From contig NC_014844.1 in the NCBI RefSeq assembly GCF_000176915.2, positions 2,046,001 through 2,110,000 on the forward strand: a stretch of DNA of 64,000 nucleotides, written 5' to 3'. Below the pieces are notes generated by a model that worked only from the letters and a program-made list of their open reading frames with translations, was not told where the DNA came from and ran no database searches. The position numbers and the translations under genes are program-made. Shown piece by piece: positions 42,923-51,810 of this stretch; the stretch's first letter is position 1; every line of letters starts with the position of its first letter. The stretch is from Pseudodesulfovibrio aespoeensis Aspo-2 (GTDB taxonomy: Bacteria > Desulfobacterota > Desulfovibrionia > Desulfovibrionales > Desulfovibrionaceae).

Positions 42923-44743
42923 TCAGGGAGCGGTGCGCAGCTTCCGTTGCGCCTGATAGAGTGAGGGGAGGGCCAGCCCCGGACGGTTGAGCCCTTCCAC
43001 CGTCATCCACTGATCGCTCCGATCCGAAAACGAATCGCCCAGGCTGACCCGGCCCGTCTCGCGGCGAACCCCGACATAAAAGGCCTGCGGCAGATGCTCG
43101 AACATGGTTGCCGGTGTGCCCGACGAAGTGCTCGCATAGGCCCAACTCTGCACAAAGGCATCCCCCTCCCACTCTCTGGCCCCGCCCGGAGTCCCCGGCC
43201 CAATGACGTTCCAGAACACGTTTCGCACCCCGCCGTGGGGCATCACGCTCAGATCACCGCCCGGACTGACGTTGAACCCGTGCATGGAGTCAAAGAGATT
43301 CTCGTAGGGAAAGAAGCCGTGAAAATCTATGGCGGGCCTGGGTCTTCCGTCTGACACATCGCCTTCGTACAGGGCGGTGCAATCCGTGAACACGTTGCCT
43401 GAGGCCATCATGGTCACGGTCACTGAATGGACGAGACGGCTCCGGAACACGGCCCGGGTGACCAGATTGTCATTGCTCCATCCCACGGTGACACCCGCAT
43501 GACCATCGATCCCCTCGAAATTGATGTCCTGAAGGGTGATATGGGCTGCGTGGCTCAGGATGCACCCCTGAGTCAGATCCTTGAACGTCACGTCGCGGAC
43601 CCATCCGTCCACCGCGTTGCTGATCCATATGCCGTTCCAGAGGTAATCCTGTTCCTTGGCAGTGCGCACCGTGACGCCATTCTCCTCATACGGCTTGTGG
43701 TGGCGATATCCGCCGGGCCATGCGCTTTCAATGCGCAGGTGCTCGATGCCCACACCGTGAAGCCCCTGGAAGGCGTATATTCGAGGCGCATGGCTTACGC
43801 GTTGGTCGAAACGGGCCGGCTTGGCCATTCGCACGGTTGTGGCATCGAGCACGCTCTCGATCCGGGTTATCCAGGAATGACGGCGAGCGACCGGACCAAA
43901 GGTGTCAGTCTGCTCCGGCACAAGCCGGTAGGGACGGGTCAGCTGGGCCGGAAGGTCGGGGGCATCAGGCGCAGGCGGGATCAGAGCGGCATCCTGCGCC
44001 CCGCCCGCATCGTCCTGGCATCGGACCACCACCATCATGCCCGGTCGAAGCAGGTCACTGTTCGAGACCGAGACCTCATATTGCCCGCGGGAAACATCCT
44101 GGGTGAAGACGGCCAGTTCACGCCCCGTCTCATTGCCCATGACGGCTATGGCCGCATGGCGGCGGGCCTCCTGATCGCTCGGCACGCTGCCCAGCCGCCG
44201 CACCCCCTCCTCGGGACCGGGAGCCCCAAGATAGACAGTGCTTCCGCCCGGCCCGGAGCCGCGTCCACGAAGGATCACGTTGTTATGGGTAATCCGCAGA
44301 TAGGGCATATCAGGGGTGGAGTGGACCAGCACACGCCCTCTTGGCAAAAGCACCACCCCGCCTCCTGCCGCCCCGGCAGCATCCAAGGCAGCCTGGATCG
44401 CGGCAGTGTCGTCAACGGCGTCGTCAGGAATTGCATTGAACGGGGGGGCAGTGACATCATAGACTGGTCCCAAAGGTTCGGGAAGGGGCGAGTCTCCCAT
44501 GGCGTAGCCCGCGCGGGAAAAGTCCGGGAGCTGGTTTCTCACAGGACCGTCTTGCAGAGAGTCCGTCCAGACCGCAGGCGTCCAGGAGCCTTCCGGGACA
44601 GCGGTCGGCAAAGCAACGGATGCAGCCGGTTCAAACCGAGCCTGCTCGCACCCGCCCAGGCAGACGAAGAGCCCCGCGAGTATCAGTCCCAGGGCCAGGC
44701 CCGCCGGGCCATACACAGTAAGATGGGTGTTCATTGGGCGCAT
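42923..44743 (-). CDS. Lipoprotein with pectate-lyase-like beta-helix
   Basis: The protein has 606 residues from ATG 44743 (AGGT upstream). The lipoprotein signal ends at LFVCLGGCEQ, so it should be anchored to a membrane through Cys. After a linker, the pectate-lyase-3 start motif is clear: FNAIPDDAVDDTAAIQAALDAA (the phage-tail-spike/glycoside-like D-D-x-A-I-Q-A-A signature) and GGGVVLLPRGRVLV. Long beta-helix repeats follow (ITLQDINFEGIDGHAGVTVGWSNDNLVTRAVF). The fold is used by polysaccharide lyases, epimerases and hydrolases; the catalytic type cannot be assigned. Next to acetylation and synthase genes, it probably trims or modifies the exopolysaccharide. Confidence 0.75.
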   Translation of the reverse strand: MRPMNTHLTVYGPAGLALGLILAGLFVCLGGCEQARFEPAASVALPTAVPEGSWTPAVWTDSLQDGPVRNQLPDFSRAGYAMGDSPLPEPLGPVYDVTAPPFNAIPDDAVDDTAAIQAALDAAGAAGGGVVLLPRGRVLVHSTPDMPYLRITHNNVILRGRGSGPGGSTVYLGAPGPEEGVRRLGSVPSDQEARRHAAIAVMGNETGRELAVFTQDVSRGQYEVSVSNSDLLRPGMMVVVRCQDDAGGAQDAALIPPAPDAPDLPAQLTRPYRLVPEQTDTFGPVARRHSWITRIESVLDATTVRMAKPARFDQRVSHAPRIYAFQGLHGVGIEHLRIESAWPGGYRHHKPYEENGVTVRTAKEQDYLWNGIWISNAVDGWVRDVTFKDLTQGCILSHAAHITLQDINFEGIDGHAGVTVGWSNDNLVTRAVFRSRLVHSVTVTMMASGNVFTDCTALYEGDVSDGRPRPAIDFHGFFPYENLFDSMHGFNVSPGGDLSVMPHGGVRNVFWNVIGPGTPGGAREWEGDAFVQSWAYASTSSGTPATMFEHLPQAFYVGVRRETGRVSLGDSFSDRSDQWMTVEGLNRPGLALPSLYQAQRKLRTAP

Positions 44744-45305
44744 TTTCAATACCTAACCTGAGCGATTCTCCAGCCTGATGCTGCATCCATGCTGACATAT
44801 CATCTTGTTTTTGTTTATAATCACATCCAGCCATACCCTCATGATCGTTTCACCCATTTGGTGGATGGCCGGCTGTCCAAACGCAAAGGAATCAAAGCAA
44901 AAGTCATCAACGATGTCCAGGTCGCAAGCGGCTGCCTGACAGGTCGGGCCGGGCGCACTCTCTTCTGTAGTGAGAGCATACACCTGACACTGCCTGTTCT
45001 TCCCCAAATTCCCCGCCTCCACCCTTACCCTTTACTCTGATTCCCTGGAAGAGTTTATCAGCGGACTCCCCCCCCCGCCCCGCTCCAAAAGGGCGTTTTT
45101 CAGGTCATTTTGGTGACATACGCCCAGGCGTTTACGCGGATTCGGAAAACAGCCAGTAATTCTTGATAGTTCGGCTGTAACATTTCTGTTGACTTATTTC
45201 GCTCTTAGGCAGATTTAGCTTTCTTCAGGATCGTCATCAGTTCCTGACCGTTCATTTCCCGTTTTCATTGAAAAAAATTGCATTGACGCCAAAGGAATAA
45301 CCGCA
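44744..45305. other. 562-base intergenic region between divergent polysaccharide genes
   Basis: No convincing gene is present; the short frames here lack ribosome binding sites and motifs. It must hold the promoters of the leftward lipoprotein gene and the rightward glycosyltransferase gene. It includes a run of nine to ten C near 45068-45077 and an AT-rich segment with TTGACT at about 45190 that could be a -35 box, although no good -10 follows. The long leader (over 100 bases) before the glycosyltransferase could carry regulation. Confidence 0.5.
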
Positions 45306-46760
45306 ATGTATATGAGCAAGGTATCATCCGCTCGCCAGGCCAGCGGCGGTGCCATCGCGACCGAACGTCCGGACTATGGCATGGAGCCGCTGCACGACTA
45401 CGCGCCCATCTGGATGAAAGGGTTTCTGGCCATCAGCCTGATCGTTCTCATCTCCCTGCTGGTGTTCAATTCTCTTGTGTATGTGGGACGGCTGCACCTC
45501 TCCCTGGCCATGCCCCTGAGCACCCTCTGGCGGGCCGGGGTCTACTTCCTGGTGGTCATGAATCTGGCCATGCTGGCGTGGCGCGTCCTGCTGGTGCTGC
45601 GCTACCGCCCGGCGGCCCCCTGCGCCGATGCCGAGCTCAAAAGCTGCACGGTGATCATCCCGGCCTACAACGAAGGCCCGCAGGTGCTTGAAACCCTGCG
45701 CAGCGTCATGTCCAGCGATTTTCCGGCAGACAGGCTCCAGGTGATCTGCGTGGACGACGGCAGCAAGGACGACACCTGGCTGTGGATGGTCAAGGGCGGC
45801 GAGGAGTTCGGCGACCGCGTCGAGCTGATCCGCTCGCCCATGAACCAAGGCAAGCGGCACGCCCTGAACCACGGATTTCTGCGCGCCACGGGCGAGGTCC
45901 TGGTGACCATCGATTCGGATTCCGTGATCGAGCCGACCACCCTGCGCAGCATGGTCAGCGTCTTCTGCCGCAACCCGCGCGTCGGGGCCGTGGCTGGCAA
46001 TGTCCGGGTGCTGAACACGGGCGAGGGTGTCATCCCCAAGATGCTCGACGTGGCCTTCACCTATTCCTTTGATTTCATCCGCGCCGCCCAGAGCACCTTC
46101 AACACGGTCATGTGCACCCCCGGTGCCCTGTCCGCCTACGATGCCGCCCTGGTGGCCAAGGTGCGCGAAAAATGGCTGCACCAGACCTTCATGGGCCAGC
46201 CCGCCAACATCGGCGAGGACCGGGCCATGACCAACCTGATCCTCAAGGAGCAGCGGCTGGTCCACTTCCAGAGCGATGCGGTCGTCTTCACCAATGTCCC
46301 GGTGGAATACAAGGGGCTGTGCAAGATGATGCTGCGCTGGGCCCGCTCCAACATCCGCGAAACCATCGCCCTGTCCCGCTTCGGCTTCACCCGCTTCCGC
46401 CCCGAGCCTGTGCTCGGCGCGCAGGTGGACCTCGCCCAGCAGTGGGTGCGCATGGGTGCCAACGAGATGCTCAAGGCGGGACTGATCGCCTCCCTGATCA
46501 CCTGGCCCGGCGTGACGCTCTACGGCCTGCTCGGCGGCATTTTCGTCGCCTCGCTCATGCCCGCCTTCTTCTACCTGATCCGGCACCGGTCCCTGGCCTG
46601 TCTCTGGGCCTTCCCCTACTCCATGTTCATGCTCTTCGGCCTTTCCTGGATCAGCCTCTACGCGCTGATGACCCCCCACAAGAACGGCTGGCTGACGCGC
46701 AACCTCGCCACCCAGGATTTCCGGATGCAGGAACCCCGCTGGCGCGACGATGTCGCCTAG
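45306..46760 (+). CDS. Processive GT2 polysaccharide synthase (membrane glycosyltransferase)
   Basis: The 484-residue protein has two N-terminal transmembrane helices (about 37-60 and 75-98). A GT2 domain follows: TVIIPAYNEGPQVLETLRSV, VDDGSKDDTW, DxD-type DSDSV for the metal-nucleotide sugar, GEDRAMT with the catalytic Asp, and MLRWARSNIRE corresponding to the QxxRW motif of processive synthases. About four C-terminal helices form the channel. The plan matches hyaluronan/alginate/cellulose-type synthases that polymerise and export together. With the acetylation pair and beta-helix lipoprotein nearby, it is likely the polymerase of an acetylated exopolysaccharide. Its product is unknown. Confidence 0.85.
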   Translation: MYMSKVSSARQASGGAIATERPDYGMEPLHDYAPIWMKGFLAISLIVLISLLVFNSLVYVGRLHLSLAMPLSTLWRAGVYFLVVMNLAMLAWRVLLVLRYRPAAPCADAELKSCTVIIPAYNEGPQVLETLRSVMSSDFPADRLQVICVDDGSKDDTWLWMVKGGEEFGDRVELIRSPMNQGKRHALNHGFLRATGEVLVTIDSDSVIEPTTLRSMVSVFCRNPRVGAVAGNVRVLNTGEGVIPKMLDVAFTYSFDFIRAAQSTFNTVMCTPGALSAYDAALVAKVREKWLHQTFMGQPANIGEDRAMTNLILKEQRLVHFQSDAVVFTNVPVEYKGLCKMMLRWARSNIRETIALSRFGFTRFRPEPVLGAQVDLAQQWVRMGANEMLKAGLIASLITWPGVTLYGLLGGIFVASLMPAFFYLIRHRSLACLWAFPYSMFMLFGLSWISLYALMTPHKNGWLTRNLATQDFRMQEPRWRDDVA

Positions 46761-46798
46761 CAGGGCCGTCCGCTGACGGACTTCCCCTAGACCTTGCG

Positions 46799-46833
46799 CC
46801 CCTCGCCGGCTTCCCGCTGGCGAGGGGTTTTTC
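46799..46833 (+). terminator. Intrinsic terminator after the GT2 synthase
   Basis: The stem CCCCTCGCC / GGCGAGGGG has an 11-base loop and is followed by TTTTTC. It lies about 40 bases after the stop codon. Confidence 0.85.
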
Positions 46834-47367
46834 TTTGTCTTGGTAGATTGTCGAACCAGACCGTTGCCAGAGGCCGGGCAGAAAAGCGGTTTCAGCGTTT
46901 GCCCGCGATCCGGGAACTGGCGTAGGGTATGATGCAAACCGAACCAGAGAAGAACCCCAGGTCTCTCTCTTCGCAGCACAACCGTGACCACGGTCAGACC
47001 CAGAAGCGCGGCCCGCACAGGGACCATGCCCATGACTGCCAAGATGATCACGAATCGGCGCAACGCGGGCCTGACCGGGTCGCACCCGGCCCGCATCGCG
47101 GCGCAGGCGAGCATTCAGACAAGGGCATGGCGCAAGGCCGATACACGAAAGCGGACCCTGCCGGGAATGGAATGACGAACGCGGAGAGTTCACAGGCATC
47201 GGGACGATTCCGTCCCATCAGGCGGATCGGTGCCTGAACAGGCCGATCATCGTTTCCGCCTTGAATCGAGGGGTGGAGAGCGGCGGGCCGGGTCATCCGG
47301 CCCGCCGCTCCCGCCAGAGGGGGCTATGCGGTTACAGGGTGAGGGTTTGAACTAGTTGCCGACCCCC
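46834..47367. other. Intergenic region, 534 bases, no confident gene
   Basis: No frame here is convincing. On the minus strand, about 47085-46925 encodes a hydrophobic stretch (RFVIILAVMGMVPVRAALLGLTVVTVVL) without a proper start or a family match. It could be the remnant of a small membrane protein. A perfect hairpin GGCGGGCCGG-GTCAT-CCGGCCCGCC at 47282-47306 follows the DUF4198 gene on the minus strand but lacks a U-tract. Confidence 0.45.
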
Positions 47368-48195
47368 TTACTTCATGTCCACGGCCTTGACCCATATGAC
47401 AGCGTCCTGGGACAATTCCTTGCCGTCGTGCTGGGTGTCGGGGCCGATGCCCAGGGCGGCGAAGCCCCACCAACCGGCCTTGGGGATGCCGAAGGTAATG
47501 TAGCCGTTGTCGTCGGAGAAGATGGTCTGGGTGACAAAGGCGTCGTGCGGATAGGTGACCGAGGAGGCCTCGGGCAGGGAGTTGGTCTTGAGGTCGGGCA
47601 TGTGGCTCAGGTACTCCACCTCGACCTCGGCACCGGCCACGGGCTTGCCCTCGGAGAGCACCTGCGCCTTGAAGACGTTACCGGTCCACAGACTGTAGGG
47701 CTTGATCATGGGCACGATCTCGCACGGCAGGCCGACGGGGGCAGCCCAGTTGCCGGGCACGCCGCCCACGTTCATGATCACCTTGGTGATCTGCTGCATG
47801 TAGACGCCTTCCTCTTTCTCAAAGTAGTAGCCCGGCTTCATGACCAGGACGTAATCGCCCATGGAGCGGACTTCCTTCCTGGGGATCACGCCGCCAAAGG
47901 CCGGGGCCTTGGAATGGGGGTTGGTCCACTCGATCTGCTTGAGGTAGCCTTTGAGATCGATCTTCTTGGGCTCGGAATCGCCGCGCTGGAACATGGCGTA
48001 GAACTCCTCGACACCGCCCATGTCCATCATGTGCCCGGCCTCGGCAGGGTGGGTGAACACGATGCGGACATCCATGTCCTCACCCTGCTCAAGGGCGATC
48101 TCCGGGGTGTAGACCATCATGAAGTGGGCAAAGGCGGAGCTGACCACCGTAAGAACGCAGACGGCTGTCAGCAGCATGATGAACCGTTTTTTCAT
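47368..48195 (-). CDS. DUF4198 periplasmic protein, probably metal-uptake related
   Basis: The protein has 275 residues from ATG 48195 behind a strong AAGGAGAGG. The signal peptide (KKRFIMLLTAVCVLTVVSSAFAHF) is cleaved before the mature start HFMMVYTPE, typical of DUF4198. The body is a beta-sandwich with VFKAQVLSEGKPVAGAEVEVEYL (carboxypeptidase-regulatory-like repeat) and the GWWGFAALG ending. Family members sit beside metal-transport genes. A Fur-box-like site lies 25 bases upstream of the start, and the feo operon is next door, so an iron role is likely. Molecular function is unknown. Confidence 0.75.
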   Translation of the reverse strand: MKKRFIMLLTAVCVLTVVSSAFAHFMMVYTPEIALEQGEDMDVRIVFTHPAEAGHMMDMGGVEEFYAMFQRGDSEPKKIDLKGYLKQIEWTNPHSKAPAFGGVIPRKEVRSMGDYVLVMKPGYYFEKEEGVYMQQITKVIMNVGGVPGNWAAPVGLPCEIVPMIKPYSLWTGNVFKAQVLSEGKPVAGAEVEVEYLSHMPDLKTNSLPEASSVTYPHDAFVTQTIFSDDNGYITFGIPKAGWWGFAALGIGPDTQHDGKELSQDAVIWVKAVDMK

Positions 48196-48219
48196 GAAAC
48201 CTCTCCTTGTGATGAAATT

Positions 48220-48238
48220 GAGTTTTATTCTCATTATA
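48220..48238 (-). promoter_or_regulatory. Candidate Fur box upstream of the DUF4198 gene
   Basis: On the minus strand the site reads TATAATGAGAATAAAACTC, matching 13 of 19 positions of the classical GATAATGATAATCATTATC. One half is strong and the other weak. It lies 25 bases upstream of the DUF4198 start codon. Confidence 0.55.
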
Positions 48239-48288
48239 ATGCCAAAAAAAGGGGCGCAGACGGCAACGCCGCCTTGCGCCGCCATTCC

Positions 48289-48606
48289 CTACTCCACGAT
48301 GTCCGCGCCGTTGATGACCACGGTGTGTCCCTCGCCCGCGTCAAAGACCACAGTGTAGCCGCCTTCGGGCTTCTTGAAGGAATACTCGCTGTCCTGGCTC
48401 ATCTTCCCCTCCATGAGGGTTTTGCCGTCCGGTGCCTTGACCGACATGCCAACCCCGGAGGCCGAGGAGCCGTCCGAGAACCCGCCCTCGCAGGTCACAG
48501 TGCCATCGCCGTTGTCAAAGCAGCTCATGAGCGGGCTGTGGGCATACGCCTGGCCGGAGATGGCCAGCAGGCAGGCCAGCAGGCCAAAGATCAACAATTT
48601 TCTCAT
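48289..48606 (-). CDS. Small exported protein downstream of feoB
   Basis: The protein has 105 residues from ATG 48606 behind AAGGAGGAG. A signal peptide (RKLLIFGLLACLLAISGQAYAH) leads to a short periplasmic domain with two cysteines (SCFDNGDGTVTCEGGFSDGSSA) that may form a disulfide. The rest is beta-strand-like (GYTVVFDAGEGHTVVINGADIVE). I know no function. It is the last gene of the feo operon, 15 bases after feoB, and probably supports ferrous iron uptake in the periplasm. Confidence 0.7.
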   Translation of the reverse strand: MRKLLIFGLLACLLAISGQAYAHSPLMSCFDNGDGTVTCEGGFSDGSSASGVGMSVKAPDGKTLMEGKMSQDSEYSFKKPEGGYTVVFDAGEGHTVVINGADIVE

Positions 48607-48620
48607 TTTCACGCTCCTCC

Positions 48621-51128
48621 TTACGAGCAATTGTCCTTGCACAGTTTCTCTCCGGCCACGGAAATGGGCCGGGATTCTTCCCCTATCGGTATCATGGCCA
48701 TGACCAGGGTGGTGGCCACGCACAATGCGTAAAACGCCCACATGGCCTGCATGCCGCTGAGTCCGAGCAGGCTGCCGCCGGTGAAGACCAGCGTGGCCAC
48801 AAACAGGCCGAGCAGCGACTGGTAGCCGATGGAGAACAGCATCCACTTGGTGGAGTTGGACTGGTGGCGCACCATGATCGAGGTGGGGATGCACGGCGGA
48901 TACAGGGCCATGAAGAGCATCAGGGCCAGGGCATGCAGCGGGGTGAATCCGACCTCCCCTTCCCGCATGCTCACCTCGACGGACTGGTTGGTGCCGTCGT
49001 GGCCGTAGATGGCCCCCAGAGTGGCCGCGCTGTTCTCCTTGGCCGCAAAAGCGGACAGGAGCGCGATGTTGATGCGCCAGTTGAACCCGGCATACTGGGT
49101 GACCGGCTCGATGGCCCGGCCCAGCACGCCGAGGAAGCTGCCCTCGAAGCGCTCCGCGCGGATTTCCCTGCGCAGTTGCTTGCGGGCCGAAGTAACGCTC
49201 TTGAGCGCCTTGTTAAGCGCCTTACCGTCCTCGCCCACGCGGCGGACCACGGCGAAATAGACCGGGTTGGCCTGCTCGAAGCGCGCGTTGATGACGTTGG
49301 ACGCCTCCTGGTCGGTCACGCCGACCTTGGCCTGTTTGAGGGCCTCGTCATAGAGGATGATGCCGGTGACATCCACCGGCGTGATCACGCCCTTGTACTG
49401 CGTCTTGTCCACCTGGGCCATGAACTTGGTGACAACAGCGTCCTGCTCGGCCTTGAAATGAGCCGTGCGGTCGCTGCTCAGGCCGGGGAAGTTGATGAGC
49501 ACGAAGACGACCACGGCCACGGCGGCCACCACGGTGACGATCTTCTTCATGAAAAGCCAGGTGCGCTCCACGGCGCGGCGCAGCACGCCGTCCAGGGTCG
49601 GCACATGGTAAGGCGGCATCTCCATGATGAACGGCGCGTTCTCCTTCTTGCGCAGCACCGTCATGGACAGCGCCTTGGCCACGGGCAGGGCCATGAACAT
49701 GGTCACCGTGGCGATGAAGAACATGGCCAGCCCGCCCGCCTCGGGAAAATAGGCGTCTATGAGGATCAGATAGAGCGGCACCTTGGCCAGGCAGTTCATC
49801 ATGGGCACGATCAGGATGGTGGCCAGCCGGGCGCGCTCGTCCGGGATCGCCTTGGTGGCCATGACTCCGGGAATGGCGCAGCCGCCCACATAGACGCCGC
49901 CGAGGATCATGGGCAGCGTGGACTGGCCGTGCAGCCCGAACCGCCGGAACAACCGGTCGAGAATGAACGCCATGCGCGGCATGTAGCCCGAATCCTCGAG
50001 CACGGCGATAAAGGCGAAGAGCAGGATGAAGATGGGCAGATAGTTGAGGATGGCCGTCATGGACTTGACCACCCACTCGCCCAGGGAGCGGACCAGCGGA
50101 TCCTCGGCAAATCCCGCTGTGGGCAGGATGTCCGAGACAAAGCTCTCGATGCTCCCCCACAGGGGCCAGACTTTGACCGCCAGCCAGCCGCCAAAGACGA
50201 TGGATATCTGGTACAGGGCGAGCAGGATCAGGATCAGGATCACGGGCCCGAAAAAGCGATGGCAGATGAACCGGTCCGCCCTGTCCGACAGCGAACTCGG
50301 CCTACCTGCCTCGACGGCCACCACTTCGCTGGCGATGCGCCCGGCGGCGGCGTGCCGGGCAAAGGCGATGTGCCGCTCTGCCTCGCGCCCCTCGCGCTCC
50401 TGAAACGCTGTCCTGGCAGAGGCCACCATGTCGAGCACGGTCTGGGGATCGGGGTGGATGCGGCGCAAGAGGACCTCGGCCTCGCTGTCCGCCTCCAGCA
50501 ATTTCACGGCCAGCCAGCGCACGGGGTACTGCGCGCTCAAGGTCGGCTCCCCGGCCAGCACGGTCTCAATGGCGTGAATGTGCGCTTCGAGGGAGCCGTA
50601 GTCGATGGAGAATGGAGCCTCGGCCTTTTCGGCATGGGCGTGCTCAACCGCGATGCGGATATCCTCCTTGCCCTGCCCCTTCTTGGCCACGGTCGGCACC
50701 ACCGGGATGGAGAGCAGCGCTTCGAGCCGGGCCAGATTCACGCTCTGGCCGCGGCGTTCGGCCACGTCCATCATGTTCAGGGCCAGGACCGTGGGCACCT
50801 CCATTTCAAGGAGCTGGATGGTCAGGTAGAGGTTGCGCTTGAGGTTCGAGGCGTCGGCCACGTCGATGACCACGCCGGGATTGTCGTTGAGCAGGAAATC
50901 GCGCGTCACCCGCTCCTCGAGGGAATAGGAGGTCAGGCTGTAGGTTCCGGGAAGGTCCACCAGCTCGACGCGCATATCGCCCAAAGTGAAGAATCCGGTC
51001 TTCTTCTCCACGGTCACGCCCGGATAGTTGGCCACATGCTGCCGCGCGCCGGTCAGCATGTTGAACACCGTTGACTTGCCGCAGTTGGGCTGACCCGCAA
51101 GTGCGACCAGAAGGCTGCCCGAACTCAT
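48621..51128 (-). CDS. feoB: Ferrous iron transporter FeoB
   Basis: The 835-residue protein has an N-terminal G domain with G1 GQPNCGKST (residues 12-20), the G2-region threonine (YPGVTVEKK), G3 DLPGTYSL and G4 NMMD. A helical GDI-like spacer follows, then the membrane domain with two Gate repeats (FILLFAFIAVLEDSGYMPRMAFILDRLFRRFGLHGQSTLPMI; INIALLSAFAAKENSAATLGAIYG). The C-terminus ends with a small Cys pair (LCKDNCS). It imports Fe(II) across the inner membrane. Its ATG overlaps the feoA stop by four bases. Confidence 0.95.
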   Translation of the reverse strand: MSSGSLLVALAGQPNCGKSTVFNMLTGARQHVANYPGVTVEKKTGFFTLGDMRVELVDLPGTYSLTSYSLEERVTRDFLLNDNPGVVIDVADASNLKRNLYLTIQLLEMEVPTVLALNMMDVAERRGQSVNLARLEALLSIPVVPTVAKKGQGKEDIRIAVEHAHAEKAEAPFSIDYGSLEAHIHAIETVLAGEPTLSAQYPVRWLAVKLLEADSEAEVLLRRIHPDPQTVLDMVASARTAFQEREGREAERHIAFARHAAAGRIASEVVAVEAGRPSSLSDRADRFICHRFFGPVILILILLALYQISIVFGGWLAVKVWPLWGSIESFVSDILPTAGFAEDPLVRSLGEWVVKSMTAILNYLPIFILLFAFIAVLEDSGYMPRMAFILDRLFRRFGLHGQSTLPMILGGVYVGGCAIPGVMATKAIPDERARLATILIVPMMNCLAKVPLYLILIDAYFPEAGGLAMFFIATVTMFMALPVAKALSMTVLRKKENAPFIMEMPPYHVPTLDGVLRRAVERTWLFMKKIVTVVAAVAVVVFVLINFPGLSSDRTAHFKAEQDAVVTKFMAQVDKTQYKGVITPVDVTGIILYDEALKQAKVGVTDQEASNVINARFEQANPVYFAVVRRVGEDGKALNKALKSVTSARKQLRREIRAERFEGSFLGVLGRAIEPVTQYAGFNWRINIALLSAFAAKENSAATLGAIYGHDGTNQSVEVSMREGEVGFTPLHALALMLFMALYPPCIPTSIMVRHQSNSTKWMLFSIGYQSLLGLFVATLVFTGGSLLGLSGMQAMWAFYALCVATTLVMAMIPIGEESRPISVAGEKLCKDNCS

Positions 51129-51349
51129 TGCCGCTCCACCTCCACATGCCGGGCCTCGTCATGCCGGATGCTGATATTGTACCCGTCGAGATGGAGCACC
51201 ACCGGATCGACCAGGGGTGCGTTGCGCACCACCTCAATACTCGCGCCCGGGCAGAATCCCAGGTCCATGAGCCGCTGTCCCAGCGCCCCGCCTGTGCGCA
51301 GATCGATCATCACGCACCGCGAGCCGGGCTTTATTTCGTCAAGAGTCAT
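51125..51349 (-). CDS. feoA: FeoA-like SH3-domain protein (feoB-coupled)
   Basis: The 74-residue protein is made of a single FeoA domain (TLDEIKPGSRCVMIDLRTGGALGQRLMDLGFCPGASIEVVRNAPLVDP). ATG 51349 is preceded by AAAGGTACCC; the frame opens further upstream, but homology starts here. It is a cytoplasmic accessory protein thought to interact with FeoB. Its stop overlaps the feoB start (ATGA). Confidence 0.92.
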   Translation of the reverse strand: MTLDEIKPGSRCVMIDLRTGGALGQRLMDLGFCPGASIEVVRNAPLVDPVVLHLDGYNISIRHDEARHVEVERQ

Positions 51350-51417
51350 GGGTACCTTTCCCTGGCCCGGAATGACCGGACCCGTTTTCAAATGACATCG
51401 GAATGCCGCCTGATGTG

Positions 51418-51642
51418 TCAGGCCACCAGCACCTTCTCGGCCACGCCGCGCTCGACGATGATGCGACCCTCGCCCACGGAGACAATCATGGGACCACTGC
51501 CGTTGTTGAGCACGTCCACCTCGATGCCCGGAATAATCCCCATGGATTCGAGCCTGGTCCTTGCCTTGAACCCGGCGTCCACGGCCACCACGAAGGTGGT
51601 CTCACCGCTCGCCACACCGGCCAGCGTCCTGCGCAACAACAT
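51418..51642 (-). CDS. feoA: Second FeoA-like protein, first gene of the feo operon
   Basis: The 74-residue FeoA domain protein (MLLRRTLAGVASGETTFVVAVDAGFKARTRLESMGIIPGIEVDVLNNGSG) is distinct from the feoB-coupled copy. ATG 51642 is preceded by AGGGGGT. A Fur box lies 37 bases upstream of the start. Tandem feoA genes are a known variation in anaerobes; the two copies may contact different FeoB sites. Confidence 0.88.
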   Translation of the reverse strand: MLLRRTLAGVASGETTFVVAVDAGFKARTRLESMGIIPGIEVDVLNNGSGPMIVSVGEGRIIVERGVAEKVLVA

Positions 51643-51678
51643 CGTTACCCCCTGCACGTTCAGTTCTCGGTTGCAATT

Positions 51679-51697
51679 GATAATGAATTTCGGTATC
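51679..51697 (-). promoter_or_regulatory. Fur box of the feo operon
   Basis: GATAATGAATTTCGGTATC matches 14 of 19 positions of GATAATGATAATCATTATC. It lies between the divergent feoA and fur genes, 37 bases upstream of the feoA start and 113 bases before the fur start. It probably confers iron repression on feo and may also act on fur. Confidence 0.72.
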
Positions 51698-51810
51698 AGA
51701 GATAGACCCTGGGGCACTAGAGGTCAACAAAAAAACGCTGTTGACATTTGATCTCAAATCCGCCCTGATTTCTCGCATTGCAGGCCTGACGGACGACATG
51801 ACGTGTCATT

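Noticed and set aside
45324-47114. 596-codon minus-strand frame opposite the GT2 synthase
   Set aside because: Most of it is a shadow of the synthase gene. Only its first 60 codons, outside the synthase, look hydrophobic; these are mentioned as a possible remnant, not called as a gene.
47282-47306. Perfect GC hairpin as terminator of the DUF4198 gene
   Set aside because: The stem is strong but no U-tract follows on either strand, so it is mentioned only in the intergenic note and not called as an intrinsic terminator.
48864-51074. 736-codon open frame opposite feoB
   Set aside because: It is fully antisense to feoB, with biased His/Gly/Gln composition and no recognisable domain.
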